A stretch of DNA of 64,000 bases from Dactylorhiza incarnata (GCA_033032865.1 JAWHQI010000239.1:3258001-3322000), one strand, 5' to 3'. Positions 10,328-21,495 are shown, counted from the stretch's first letter. Numbers and translations: made by a program. Notes: generated by a model not told the origin, from the letters alone.

Positions 10328-12298
10328 TCTTATACTATTCTATAAAGAAGAAACCCCAATTGGTGCAACATTCGTATTCCCAATTTTATCCTTAATTTCT
10401 AGGTTTTAAATTTCAAAAAATTTCAAAAAGAATGTATAAATTGGTAATTTTAAAAATCTCGCTGTCTCTTAACATCCCGCAATACATTTTGCTGTCATTG
10501 CACGCCTTAAGAGGCAATGTTAATCATCAGTTCAAGGTGCAATATTACCCAATAAACCAACAAATGCCATCTGGAAAGCATGCCCAACGTGGCAGTAGGT
10601 GAAAATGGGTTTTGCTGCTTTATCAAATATTTATTGGACCGTACGTACACATTAATATAATATTATTATTTTCTGCTTTTAATCTTTATTTCCTTTGCTT
10701 GCTTGCGCTGCTCCCCCAAAAGACACGCCAGCTGCTCCTCAGATTGCTCCCCGCCGCACGCCCTCCAAGATCATGCCTCCTCTGCATAAAAATCTCTGCT
10801 TGCAGAGCCACACCCCCTCCAAAGCTCCTCATCCATCTAGAGAGCCTCCTGCGCAGCTCCTCCTCGGCGGCCCCTCATCCATCCACAGAGCCTCCTGCAC
10901 AGCTCCTCCTCGACCTCTTCCTCCTTGGCAGAGTCTAGCCTCCTCCAACCTCTCTCGGTACTCTCCTTCCTTTCTCTCTCTCACATTCATTCTTTCTCTC
11001 TCTTGAACTCTCCATTTATTCTTGAATTTTTTATTCTTTTTGCCTCACTACCCCTCAACCCTCTGAACCGAGATTCTGCAGATGTCCTCACCGGGGCTCA
11101 GTCGGAGACAGGCCTCGATCACCTGTGGAAGCCCACTTCTTAACATGACTTATGGTGAGGACTGATGAGTAAGTTATTTTATTTTTATTTTTTTATTGTT
11201 TTAAATATTGTTTCTTTCTTTTTTTTTACATTTTCGCTGCACCTTTTTCAATTTTGTGGTGAATTTTTTCACACTTTTATGTTTACTAACATAAACTTTC
11301 TAACTGCAGAAGATCTAAAGTGAACATGGTCGAGACAAGAGAAAGGTTGGAGATTTCCGTGAATCCAATCAAGATGGGGATAGAGAGAGGGAGAGAGAGA
11401 GGAGTGAAGAGAGATTATAAATGAGCCGACCTCTATTATTCATACATTCGTCTTGCTTTTATTTTATTTTTTTATTTTAGATTTTGTCATGATCCTCTCA
11501 TTTCTTAAATTACAACAGGCTTTAATTTCGAATCGAGCCAAGTTTTTTTTTCTTCTGGAAGAGAGATCTCAAAATGATTACTTTTATTTTTTCCAGAAAA
11601 CTCAGAGATCTTAAAGTGATTAATTTTAGCATTTGTCATTTTATCATATTTTTAAAGATAAATAGTTTTTGAGTTACTTTGTTGGTCAACTTTATGTAGG
11701 TTCAGAATGTGGCTTATGAGGTGTTACTTTGGACCTCAGTTGGAGTAGCTAATATCCATCAACACAAATTTCTAAATGTTGGATTGACAAATGAATGGAG
11801 TAGCTTATGAGGTATTAAGTAATGTCTTGAAATGAAGGAGTTGTAATGCCCCCTTAGCTATTTGTTGAACCTGATTGAGAATGGAAATATAAATTTCTAC
11901 TTGCATTTATAGTTAGGTTTTGGAAACACTTCTGTAGTCAGCTGGGGTATGGATATAGACTGTTGAAAATTTTGTATGATGTTGTGCTAAAATTTATTCG
12001 TTCTCAAAATATTGGGGAGCACAAAACTAAGTATTCTGCTATTTGCCACTTCGATGGGAGAAAACTTTGATTTAGCTGTCAAAAAGTTTGATGACACGGT
12101 TTATGCTTAATGTTTGATGACACTATTTATAAATACGCCGAGTGTCGCCGCCCCCGCCGAGTGTCGCCCCCCCCCCCCCCCCCCCCCCCCCCGAGTGTCG
12201 CCGCCCGCTTGAATGCCAAGCTGGCGAAGCCAGCTTGGTTACGGGCGAAGCCCGCAGCGACGCATCGAGAACGGGCGTAGCCCGTTCGAAGATGCTAG
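10328..12298 (+). mobile_element. Non-autonomous Helitron
   Basis: It begins TCTTATACTATTCTATAAAG, the classic plant Helitron 5' terminus, preceded by A. It ends with a 7-bp perfect hairpin (AACGGGC, loop GTA, GCCCGTT; 12270-12286), 8 bp, then CTAG (12295-12298) followed by T. This fits insertion between A and T without target duplication. There is no Rep/helicase coding sequence in the 1.97 kb, so mobility would depend on an autonomous partner. The interior has a CT-rich segment (10690-11140), a GA-rich tract (11380-11400) and a C26 run. Confidence 0.75.
12167..12192. repeat. C26 homopolymer in GC-rich repeat
   Basis: Twenty-six consecutive C interrupt a short tandem repeat with unit GCCGAGTGTCGCCGCCC (three copies, 12136-12207). 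Confidence 0.95.
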
Positions 12299-12343
12299 TT
12301 TATTATATATATACGAGTGATAGGGCACGGGGGCCCCCCGTGC
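12216..12343. repeat. Cluster of four perfect GC-rich hairpins
   Basis: Stems are 12216-12238 (10 bp, loop GAA), 12242-12254 (5 bp, GAA), 12270-12286 (7 bp, GTA) and 12325-12343 (8 bp, GCC). The third is the Helitron terminal hairpin; the fourth lies outside the Helitron. Beyond it, four copies of GCGACATTCGGC (12345-12415) are inverted relative to the GCCGAGTGTCGC units inside the Helitron. Confidence 0.85.
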
Positions 12344-13659
12344 GGGCGGCGACATTCGGCGTGAGCGACATTCGGCATGGGCGGCGACATTCGGCGGGTG
12401 CGGCGACATTTGGCAAGGGTGGTGACTTTCTGCCGGGGGTGATCTATATTTATATTAGTATATATAAAACTTAATTTAATTTTGTTCAACAAAAATCATA
12501 TGGCATGATGGTTGTTATATTTGGTTGACATAGTGGAGACCAGGGTTCAAATCTCATCATTGACAAATTTTGTGAAATTAAAAAACGGGTCATATGACAC
12601 TCATTTTTCAATAAATTTAGGGGTAAAATCGTAATTTCATGTTGTAGGGTACTCTACACCTTCATAGTTTTAGGTCACCCCTTAGTAGGTTTAGGAGACC
12701 TATGAAAAAGTGGAGAGAGAGGGAGTGATTTGATCCGACGGCTGATGAAATATCATGCCAGATTCGACGGACGTAATCATTTCAACGGCTTTAAAATTCA
12801 TGGGTTTGATAGGATAACGATAAAGATAAAGATATATATATATTAGCTAACCCCCTTCCAAAGCCGATACCCTCCTCCCCTTCCCCGATTTCTGCAAAGT
12901 GTGCCGGAGCGAGAGACCTAGGGCTTCGTCGGTGTCACCGGAGGTCGGGGGTTTGGCCGTCGGAGTGGTCTCGGGAGGTTGCCGGGCCCTGTCTGTCGTC
13001 GCCGGGGCAGCCCTTCCGGTCGGCCTTCGTAGATCTTGCCGCGATCCGGCGGGTCATCGACTGTTTCCAGGCAAGAAAAACCCTTCTCCTCTTCTCCTCT
13101 TCTTCCCCCCTTTTTCTCCTCCTTGTGGTGTAGTATGGTTTGAGATTTTCGCTCCAGGAGAAAATGGAAATCAAATCGTAGCAAGAAATCATTTTCCTCC
13201 TCCTTCCCCTCACCTCCTTCTTCTGCTTAATTGATTTTTTTTTTGCTGTGATTATGGGGTAGGCTGGCCCTTTCCTGATGCTCGGTTTGCTATAGATTTA
13301 TGTCCTTCGGATGATTTTTTGTTAATATCAGCTTCAGCGGGTAATTGGGTAGGAAATTCCCAGGAAGCTGAGCCATTCGTTAAACGTTCTAAATTATCTA
13401 CCGGTTCTGTATCATATGGAAAGCTATGCCCCAGAGTTAAAACTTTATCCCGAGCTAGTGGCTAAACGTGGTGATGCATTAAGTCCTGTGAAGCATCACT
13501 TATTTCTATGACAGCTAATATGGCCTTAATACTCATTTCCAAATTTAATTCTCTAAATTATTTGAGCTACAACTAAACTAAGATGAGTTAAATTCGGGAC
13601 TTTAGCTTCTGAAGCTTCAAACATTTGTGCTTGAATTTCTGCTGGCAAAACTGTTTGGA

Positions 13660-14150
13660 TCATTATAGGGGGCTGCTTTGTGCTTGAATTTTCTGTTGGC
13701 AAAACTGTTGGGATTATTATAGCGGGCTGTTTTGTGTTTGAATTTCTGTTGGCAAAATTTGCTTGGATCATTATAGGGGGTTGCCTTGTATCATTGTTAA
13801 TAAAGGGGCTGCTATTATGAAATAAATTATAGGGGGTTGATTCTCATTAGTTAATTTGGGGGGCCTGCCTTGTGTCCTTGTTAATTTGGAGGGGGGGCTG
13901 CCTTTTTGTATTGCACCTGGGGGCCGCCTTTCTTTTTGTTTTGCATTTGGGGGGTTGCTATACATATAATTCTGGCATGGATTTGTTAGAGGCCGCTTCC
14001 TAAGCATATTTCCTCTGTTTGGGGGCAGTTCTATTTAATTATCTAGATCGGGGGCTGCCTTATTATAGCTTTTTGTTCGGGGGCTGTTTTAACAACTTTA
14101 TTATGGGGGTTGCCTTATGGAACTCTGTTTGGAAGCTGCTTTATTTCCTC
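13660..14150 (+). repeat. GGGGGCTGCCTT degenerate minisatellite
   Basis: About a dozen units of 30-60 bp are spaced through the LTR, each with a GGGGGCTG or GGGGGTTG core. The first three also repeat TTTCTGTTGGCAAAA. It is the counterpart of the array at 3970-4160. Confidence 0.65.
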
Positions 14151-16527
14151 TTGGTTGTGGGCAAGGTTTTGTATAATATCTTTGTGGCTGTCTCCTCATT
14201 GATTTTAGCATGGTAGCTATTGATTCATTTTATTTTCCCTTGTTTTTCCCCTAATTTGAACTCTTGATATACGAAGCTCTGCGCCTATACGCTATGAAAT
14301 TTTCTTGGTTTAAACCGAAGTCAACTAACCGGTTCGTAAATCTTCTGTGTTTGATTTGAGGGCTAGGTATTTACTTAGGTTTATGCAAGGTTTAATTTCC
14401 TAGGCTATATGCTAGAGATTCCGTTCTCGTGGGGAAGGTTGAGTTTGTCGGCTATTTGTTTTATGCTGGGCTTATTTATTTTTGTTAAGCATAAGTGGTC
14501 TTGCTCGGAAATTTTCCAAATCCTGCATTTCTTCCTTTGGTTGGCTAGGTTGGTTATTGCGGCAGGCTGAAAATTCCCTGGGAACTTCGTATTTTAAATT
14601 TCCTGACTACTTGGGAAAAATTAGATACTAAATTTCCTGGGAATTTCTCTTGCTAGTTCTCGGTGACCTAGCGAGGCTAGCAATTGTTTAATGTGAAGGA
14701 TAAGTGAGCGAAATTCGGTTTGGGTCTTTTACTTGTTCCAGTGACCGGCAGCTTTGCACTCATAGTAGCAGAAAGCATCGAATACTATTATATAACACTC
14801 ATATATATATATACATACAGAAGTTATTAAAGGTTTCTAAATAGCTTTACTTCCGTAGCGAATGCTAGAGTTCATCTTCCTGTGTTGAATAAGAGATCTT
14901 CCTTGACCGTCAAACTAAGTTGTGCTCTATTCTCGATTTGCCCTGTAGTTGGTTAGTGTTCATTTGCGGTGTCTTGTCGTGCCTTATTCATCATACCGTT
15001 GCAAGAGGTTCGCTAGGAGCCAAGTTTGGACTCGCTTAGTGTTTTCAAATGAACCGTTGAGCTTTGTTCAGGTGTTTGACCTTCGTGTCATGTTTTTCTT
15101 CGTCTTGTTCCGGCACCAGACCTGGCATGGTGTCATCTTTCTGAAATCCTGATCCCCCACCTGACACTCCTCTGTTTGCTATGTGGGATTTATGAGCTAA
15201 GTATGCTATGCTGTTTAATTCTCCAGGATCGTTCTGGTGAGTGGTTCCCGATCTCTATGATCTTCGTTGTTTAAACGTTCTGAGTATTCTCTGGTAAACT
15301 GCACCGTGGTATAGTTGTATACTTATATATATATACATATACTTATATGTATGATTGTGCACCCTGCTTCTGGTGCTATGTGTGAGTCTGTTGTGCATGT
15401 GAGCTGAAGGTCACCGACACAGCGCCTCTTTTGGGCTGTTGGTTTGGGTGGATTGGAGTCACCGCCGCAGCACTCCTGTTTGGTTTTTGGGCTGCGGACT
15501 TTAATGGAGATACCACCGTCGCAGTGCCTTCTTTTGGGGGATGCTTTTCCCTCGAGCTGATCAGTCTCAAGTTCTTAAGCACATATGCTTATATGTGTAT
15601 TATGATAGTATATGTATGACTATCGCATCTGAGCCGCAATGGCGGACACGTGGTGGGCTTTGATTGTGTTGACTATTACCTTCTGGTGCAGGCTTTTCTT
15701 CTTACCGAGTGCACTCGTTTGAGCTGGCTCGGGTTGTTGTAAGATTATAGATGTTTATCTGCTTAGTTTTTCCTTCCTGTACTCTTCTACTTCTGGTATT
15801 GCTAATCTTGGTTTTCTTGCACCCTTTTGGGCTGAGGCATTCTTTTCTTATGAATGTCTCAGGTTCAGGTCTTTAGCTACCGCAGGTGTTAGAGCAGCGT
15901 CGTTCAGGTCTCCTGTCGAGGCCCTTCCCCTCTTCTAGGTAAGAGGCAGTTTCTTTTTGTTGTTTCCCTTCTTTCCTGCGGGTTCGTGTCAGTTGTTGGC
16001 GCCCGTATGGCTTTTATCTTTAGATTACTTGCTAGTAGTTTTGCTGTTACTTTTGGGTTGTTTACCTACTTGCTCTCTGGGAAGCTTTATGGTAGGGTGC
16101 ATTAGTTACTTTATTAATATAAAAATGTCATCCTTGCATATCATGACTTTAATAAATGTCACATATTTTAAAAATCGTAGAAATCCTTTCTTACTATACT
16201 AAACATAGATATGTGCATATCATTTCTGGAATATTTATTTTCATGCTCATGTAGGCTAAAAACAAACCTATTTTCCGCTACGTATGTATAGATTTCTACT
16301 TGTGGACTAGATGATCCACCAGACCGAGGGACGCGGTCTTAAGCTAAAATGAAAGAAAATCTCTCTTTTAATCCGAACACATATATGTCTTTTATAAAAT
16401 TATCGTAAGGAGTGTTGCCTGAGCGTCTGTAGTCGTCTCCTGCAGGCGTGGCATCACGACGCGTATTTTCCCCTTGCTCTGATAATATGTATTATATTCG
16501 TGGGAAAATGCGGGTTGTGACATCAAG

Positions 16528-17840
16528 CCTCACAGATCTCCAGCCCTCAAGCTAGACGGTGTCGGACCCGCAAGTCCACTGCCCTGGCCCTCAAGCCTCA
16601 CAGCTCTCCAGACCTCAAGCTAGACAGTTAGGCCCGCAAGCCTTACAATAAATTACATTAATGAAAAACCGTTTCTTATGCCTGATGAAGATCAGTAACT
16701 TAGCCTGATGGAGATTGGCAACTTAGCCTGATGGAGATTGGCTTCTTGAGGATGAAGAAGATGTTTCTAATTCAGATCACGAAAGCGCAGATCATCTTCA
16801 ATCTCTTCTCTTGCCTGATGTTGATCGGCTTCTTATCAGTCAATGGAGTTGACTAATTCTTCTGAGAACTTTTGATTCTTGTTCTCTACTTCTTGTTCTT
16901 CTTCTCCGCAGAATGTACTGTTGTATTGAGAAGTAACAACGAGATTCTTTCTGATTAAAATCCTCTAGTTTTTTTAGGGCAACGTCTTATCTCTTTTATA
17001 AGACTGCGAGGCTCCCAACGGTCTGCTGAAAAAAGTTCCTTAAGTGTCAGACGCCCATTCCATAAGAGCACGCGCTGATTGGACAATCAGGCGGCGACAT
17101 TAATTGTTGATAGTGCATCGCAATATTTGAATTTCGTCTCGACGACATTTTCAGCTTCACGCTGATACTGATACCATCACGATGATATGAGTAATATATC
17201 AACGACAGGACTTTGTCCATCCCTTACGCCTTGGTAGATCTTCAAGTCTTCTAGCTGCCTCTGACATATATATCTCGACGATACGAGATCTTCTGGTGTT
17301 TCTGCATATACAACGATATGCTGTCTCTGAATGTGTCGTCGTGATCTTCTTGCTTGTGGTCTGTTGTCGTAATCACTTTGTTCTTTCGATGACATGAGCG
17401 ATAACATGTCGACTGACTATGCTTTATCAACTGCTTGTCTTCAGCTGTCCTTCTTCAGACTTCTCGACGACACGTCTTCTTTACCACGATATACGTTCTT
17501 CTCGACGACAAGGCTACTTTGATGATGTCGATGATACTGCATCTTCTGGACGACATTCCTTCCTTTGATATCCTCATGTCTTCTCTTCGTTCACGATCTT
17601 CATTCTTCGTTCGACGAACAGCATTCTGCGTTCGAAGAAGAACTCGCCATGTCTTAGCTTTTGCTTTGCCCATCATCATGACGACAAGCATACTTTGTCG
17701 ATGACATCTCCTGTTCTTCTCGACGACATACCTTTAACTTCCTGAGATTATGCTCTAGAGAAGCGATCAAATACAAAGTGAAGTTTTCTTGACTTGGTGA
17801 CTTCGTCAAATCAGGAATCGTGTGGGCAAGATTCCCAACA
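16528..17840 (-). repeat. Copia-1 5' LTR, portion beyond the gypsy insertion
   Basis: This contains the remaining CCCGCAAG repeats and a direct repeat of GCCTGATGGAGATTGGC (16700-16745). A minus-strand TATA-like CTTATAAAAG lies at 16994-17002. A U3-like tract (17100-17720) is dense in TCGACGACA and TGTCGTCG motifs and includes two GTTCGACGAACAGC/GTTCGAAGAAG units near 17610-17640. It ends GATTCCCAACA. Confidence 0.8.
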
Positions 17841-19646
17841 ACGGCCTTTCATCACCAGTATTAGCGGGTCGCTGGCTTCCGCCGACTTCCCAAGTCAGAC
17901 GTAAATACTTCTCTTGATAATATTTACAGTCCTCTTCAAGCTTTGAAGCCGCCTTCTTCTCCTTGTGAAGCCGCGCGGTTAGGACAACATTCTCCTCCAG
18001 CAACATCTTCTCCTTCTCCAGCCGCGCCTTCTTCTCAGCCTCCAGTGCAGTCTGAGCGGCCTCCTCCCGTTCTTCAAGCTCCTTCACCCTCTCTTTCAGG
18101 GTGTCAACAAGACTCTTGAAGTTGGTCAGCTCTTCTTGACCGGAGTTCAAGTTCAGTGTGAAGCTTGGCGCTGGAGGAAAAAAGCGGAGGGAGGCTGGCC
18201 GTCAAGTCGCCCAGTTTCATAGCTAGATTCGGGTTATCTACAAATGAAAGCGCGGTCAGCACAGTTGAAAGCGAATAACACAACACAAAATACTGTGAGA
18301 TTAAATTCCTGAATGCACAGGCTATCGCGACTGCTCGGGATCCATTCTTCGACGTTGCTCCCTCCAAAACCGCTCGTTCTGCCTTCTCTTAATGGCATAA
18401 GTTTGAATCGCGGATGGAAAGTAACCCGGAAGTGGGTTCAGCATCAAGACATTCTTCCGGGGCCGCGACCGGAAGAAGCGGACAGGATGGTAATCTGCAT
18501 CATGCTTATCTTGGTCCAAGGGGTTCGATGGCTGCGGTTTGTCCAGAGACTGCCTCAGCTTCTCGGCCATAATTTTCATCAGCATCATTCCGCTTTCCTC
18601 GAAAGCGGTCTTCTTCGGCGCGAACTCATCAGGAACGATCACGTCTACACTAGGACGACTTGCATGGCTGGTAACCGTGGGGGTTCCGAGCAGCTTGTCC
18701 TGCCTCTCCAAGGCGTCCACATCCCTAAGGATATTGCTGATCATGACGCTGTCCGCAGAGTCGGGAGTCAACATGTCCGGCTTATTCAAAGGAGTGATCT
18801 CCCCCTCAGAGACTTCCTTTTCGCGTGGTTTAACCTGGAGGCCTGCCACGGCTGTTTTCTTAGAAGCCTCCCAGTTCTTGGCTTTCAGCTGCCCCGTTTT
18901 CCTCATAATTCTCATAGCTGCCGATTCGGCCCTTTTTCTCTTCATAATAGAGGCCAGTTCGGCTTGTTAGGGCGGGCTGGGATTATCCTCAATGACCACT
19001 ATTGAAGAAGAAATTTTTTCGCCCGTCTTAGGCGAATCAACTACCCCCTCCTCTCCATCGTTTACTTGTAAGTGGAGAACCCAGACAGGGAAAATTCCAC
19101 ATTGAAGGGTTTGTCGCTGGCGGTTTTCGAAGAAGCAGGCGGGTTGATCAACGGATCAGAATGACTCGCGTCGGGCTCAGCCGTCTTCTTTTCTGCGACC
19201 TTCTCCTCAGCGGCCTTCTCCACAACCTTCTCCTCAGCGGCCTTCTCCACAGCCTTCTCCTCAGCGGCCTTCTCCGCAGTCTTCTCCTCAGCGACATTCT
19301 TTCCAGGAGTGGCATTTTCCTCCTTTGCGACTTTGGGGGGAAGGATCTCTGAGACTGTCCGCCCAGGCTTATCAAGCCGGCGACTCTTCTTCTTCTTTCT
19401 CCGATCATCTTCCTTCGTGCGGTCATCATCCTTCTCCTTGCGATCTACAATCCTTGACATTAGATCCATTCTAATTAAGTGGATAGCGGCTTGAAAAAGA
19501 CTGACCGCAAGTGGTGAGTTGAACCCCGTGTTTTCAAAAGAGTTATGCAGGGTGGAGAGCATACATAGCTTCTTATAGACTCCGGAACAAACAGGGCGTG
19601 GTCTTCGGCTAGAACTAATATTTTTGAAATTTCTTTGAGATTTCAA
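17841..19646 (-). pseudogene. Tat-1 antisense ORF, coiled-coil and Lys/Glu-rich
   Basis: Reading leftward, the product has a basic region (DRRKKKKSRRLD), then a repeated KAAEEKxxEK decapeptide (19320-19190) and an acidic linker. A basic KRKRAES...RRQNERFWREQRRR segment follows (18945-18322), and after a probable spliced gap a long coiled coil (18150-17841). Frame shifts occur near 19070 and 18140 and a stop near 18965. CATTTGTAG at about 18240 could be an intron acceptor. It lies antisense to, and just before, a plus-strand LTR, the place where Tat-lineage gypsy elements carry antisense extra ORFs. The protein family is not recognised. Its C-terminal end is cut by copia-1. Confidence 0.5.
19190..19320 (-). 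repeat. 30-bp coding repeat
   Basis: Four to five copies of a 30-bp unit (plus strand CTCCTCAGCGGCCTTCTCC core) encode the KAAEEKVVEK-type decapeptide of the Tat-1 antisense ORF. Confidence 0.85.
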
Positions 19647-20052
19647 AATATGCGGAGATTATGTTTACCCAGAAGACCGCTACCGGTATGATGAACGATT
19701 TAGACCGGGCAGTCTGAAACATTGACCGCCTGGATCTTCCTCAGTAACACGTCTCTCGGCTCACCAGATCAAGCCAAGCGGTCTGATCAACATCAGGCCG
19801 TTATCAGGAGGGCTACAATTAAGACCAAGTCCAGAAGGCAAGCCGCGGCCTCAGGTCAGAGGCCACCCGAGTTACTTCCTTGCCTTGATCATAGCATATT
19901 TCAACCCCGGCCATTACAGATCGGAGTCTCAAGCCGCCAAGCCGCGCGACCTCTTTCTTTTTCCTTCTATATCTCGTCACCCCCTGCCCGATTCTCCTGT
20001 ATCCGGGCAGGCAGTTATTTTATCCCTGCCCATTTGGGCAGGCCCCCGAGCC

Positions 20053-20060
20053 TATAAATA
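20053..20060 (+). promoter_or_regulatory. TATA box, Tat-1 LTR copy 1
   Basis: TATAAATA lies within CCTATAAATAGGG, about 390 bp into the LTR unit. Confidence 0.65.
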
Positions 20061-20794
20061 GGGCGGCGATGTTCCCAAGACACGCACACTCAATTCTTGG
20101 AGCTCGCCTGTTAGAGATGCGATCTCGAGTTCACTGTCTTGCAGTTTGTCTGACCGGGCGGCTTCTCTCTTGCTTAACCATGTAACTCGCTGTAATTGCT
20201 TTACTCAAATCAAGGGAAAGCTCGTCAAAGGAGTGGCATTTGCTGTGACGGGTGAAGTCCGGTCTCGACCGCTGCCAGCGGTCTAATTTCTCCTTATCAA
20301 TAGTAACCGATAGCTCGCGGCCTCCACTTTTCCTTTGCTTCTCTAGCGTCGATCGCAGAGCTCGCCTGTTAGAGCTGCGGTCTTGAGTTCACTGTCTTGC
20401 GGTATGTTTACCCAGAAGACCCCTACCAGTATGATGAACGATTCAGACTGGGCGGTCTGAAACAATGACCGCCTGGCTCTTCCTCAGTAACACGTCTCTC
20501 GGCTCACCAGATCAAGCCGAGCGGTCTGATCAACGTTAGGCCGTTATCAGGAGGGCTACAATTAAGACCAAGTCCAGAAGGCAAGCAGCGGCCTCAGGTC
20601 AGAGGCCGCCCGAGTTGATTCCCTGCCTTGATCGTAGAACATTTCAACCCCGGCCAATACAGATCGGAATCTCAAGCTGCCAAGCCGCACGACCTCTTTC
20701 TTTTTACTTCTGTATCCTGTCACCCCCGCCCGATTCTCCTGTATCCGGGCAGGCGGTTATTTTATCCCTGCCCGTTTGGGCAGGCCCCCGAGCC

Positions 20795-20802
20795 TATAAA
20801 TA
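20795..20802 (+). promoter_or_regulatory. TATA box, Tat-1 LTR copy 2
   Basis: The same CCTATAAATAGGG context recurs at the matching position of the second copy. Confidence 0.65.
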
Positions 20803-21134
20803 GGGGACGACGATGTTTCCAAGACACGCACACTCGAATACTGGAGCTCGCCTGTTAGAGCTGCAATCTCGAGTTCACTGTCTTGCGGTTTGTATGACCG
20901 GCCAACTTCTCCCTTGCTTAACCGTGTAACCCACTGTAATCGCTTTACTCAAATCAAGGAAAAGCCCATCACAGGAGTGGCATTTTCCGTGACGGGCGAA
21001 GTCCGGTCTCGACCGCTGCCAGCGGTCGAATTTCTCCTTATCAATAGTAACTGATAGCTCGAAGCCTCCACTTATCCTTCGCTTCTCTAGCGTCGATCGC
21101 GGAGGTGCAATTTCGGATTCAACAGTATCCGTCG

Positions 21135-21495
21135 AGTTGAAGGCTCCGACTTTGAACTTCATCAACTGCGTCGACTTCTAGTCACATTTGTGTCGACTTC
21201 TAATATTACTTTGACTGGCTCTGTCTTCTGCGTTGAGTACATCTCGACGTTGCATCGACTTTAACTGATACATCGACTCCTAGACGACTTTGCGTCGACT
21301 TCTAGTCGACGCATAATTACTCTGGATCGTTTTCTTCATGTTTCAGCTCGCCTTTCTCATTACTTTGACCCAACTGACTTCCTATGACTTCTATGACTAA
21401 ATTACTCATACTATACAACATGGGTAATTACCATAGAGAGTAAAATCACCTATAGTTAATTTGTTAAGTTAAATCAAAAGGAGTTTTGACCAACA
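21135..21495 (-). mobile_element. Copia-4 LTR fragment
   Basis: The reverse complement starts TGTTGGTCAAAACTCC and is clearly homologous to the copia-2 LTR start at 22273. It includes the CG palindromes, among them GCGTCGACT, TCT, AGTCGACGC at 21292-21312. It is interrupted at 21134/21135 by the Tat-1 LTR. It belongs to a minus-strand element whose 3' internal end is 21496-22272. Confidence 0.75.

Larger units (their letters stand above)
7565..16522 (+). mobile_element. Decayed Ty3/gypsy element with very long LTR
   Basis: The element is bounded by TGTAACACCCCGG and GGGTTGTGACA with a perfect tcaag duplication (7560-7564, 16523-16527). The order is a 160-bp remnant of the 5' LTR, a tRNA-Met type primer site, a 2.16 kb broken internal region with reverse-transcriptase homology, a polypurine tract, and a 6.64 kb 3' LTR containing a 1.97 kb Helitron. 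RNase H and integrase are absent, so it is non-autonomous and deleted. The reverse-transcriptase motifs fit the chromovirus (Tekay/Del-like) side of Ty3/gypsy. Confidence 0.85.
9882..16522 (+). repeat. 3' LTR, 6.64 kb including a Helitron
   Basis: It starts like the 5' remnant and ends with the same 70-bp GACGCGTATTTTCCCC...TTGTGACA block. Without the Helitron it is about 4.67 kb, close to the 4.25 kb solo LTR at 2246. A (TA)n tract at 12830-12846 precedes a CT-rich leader-like segment (12850-13230), then the GGGGGCTGC array and a long T-rich tract. No coding region is supported inside. Confidence 0.85.
7021..17840 (-). mobile_element. Copia-1 5' LTR, split by a gypsy element
   Basis: On the plus strand the LTR starts TGTTGTTTATAGGGTG and ends GATTCCCAACA; its sister copy is at 59733-61330. 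Removing the insertion 7565-16522 plus one tcaag leaves about 1.86 kb. It contains the run G21 at 7056-7076, repeats with a CCCGCAAGC/T core (7275-7564 and 16528-16660), a minus-strand TATA-like CTTATAAAAG at 16994-17002, and CG-rich TCGACGACA/TGTCGTCG motifs at 17100-17720. Its outer flank, from 17841, is the Tat-1 antisense ORF; the other end of copia-1 lies outside the window. Confidence 0.85.
19662..21134 (+). repeat. Tat-1 3' LTR with tandem duplication
   Basis: Two diverged copies of a ~735-bp unit, each starting TGTTTACCCAGAAGACC, lie at 19662-20404 and 20405-21134. Each has a TATA box (GCCTATAAATAGG) followed by GAGCTCGCCTGTTAGAG. The first copy ends by repeating this GAGCTCGCC segment; the second ends GGATTCAACA, giving TG...CA termini. 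Purine-rich TGCGGAGATTA at 19651 would be the polypurine tract. Copia-4 LTR sequence abuts directly at 21135. The element's coding part lies outside the window to the left. Confidence 0.6.

Noticed and set aside
10024..10395. 123-codon plus-strand ORF rich in Tyr and Ile.
   Set aside because: It is translated (TA)n and ATATAT microsatellite in LTR sequence and crosses the Helitron boundary.
12500..12580. tRNA-like or SINE-like B box (GGTTCAAATC) after GACATAGTGGAG.
   Set aside because: The A and B box spacing is too short and no SINE body, poly-A tail or target duplication is visible.
18313..19005. 230-codon plus-strand ORF in the Tat-1 region.
   Set aside because: It is the shadow of the minus-strand Lys/Glu-rich ORF; it has no domain and mirrors codon positions of the other strand.
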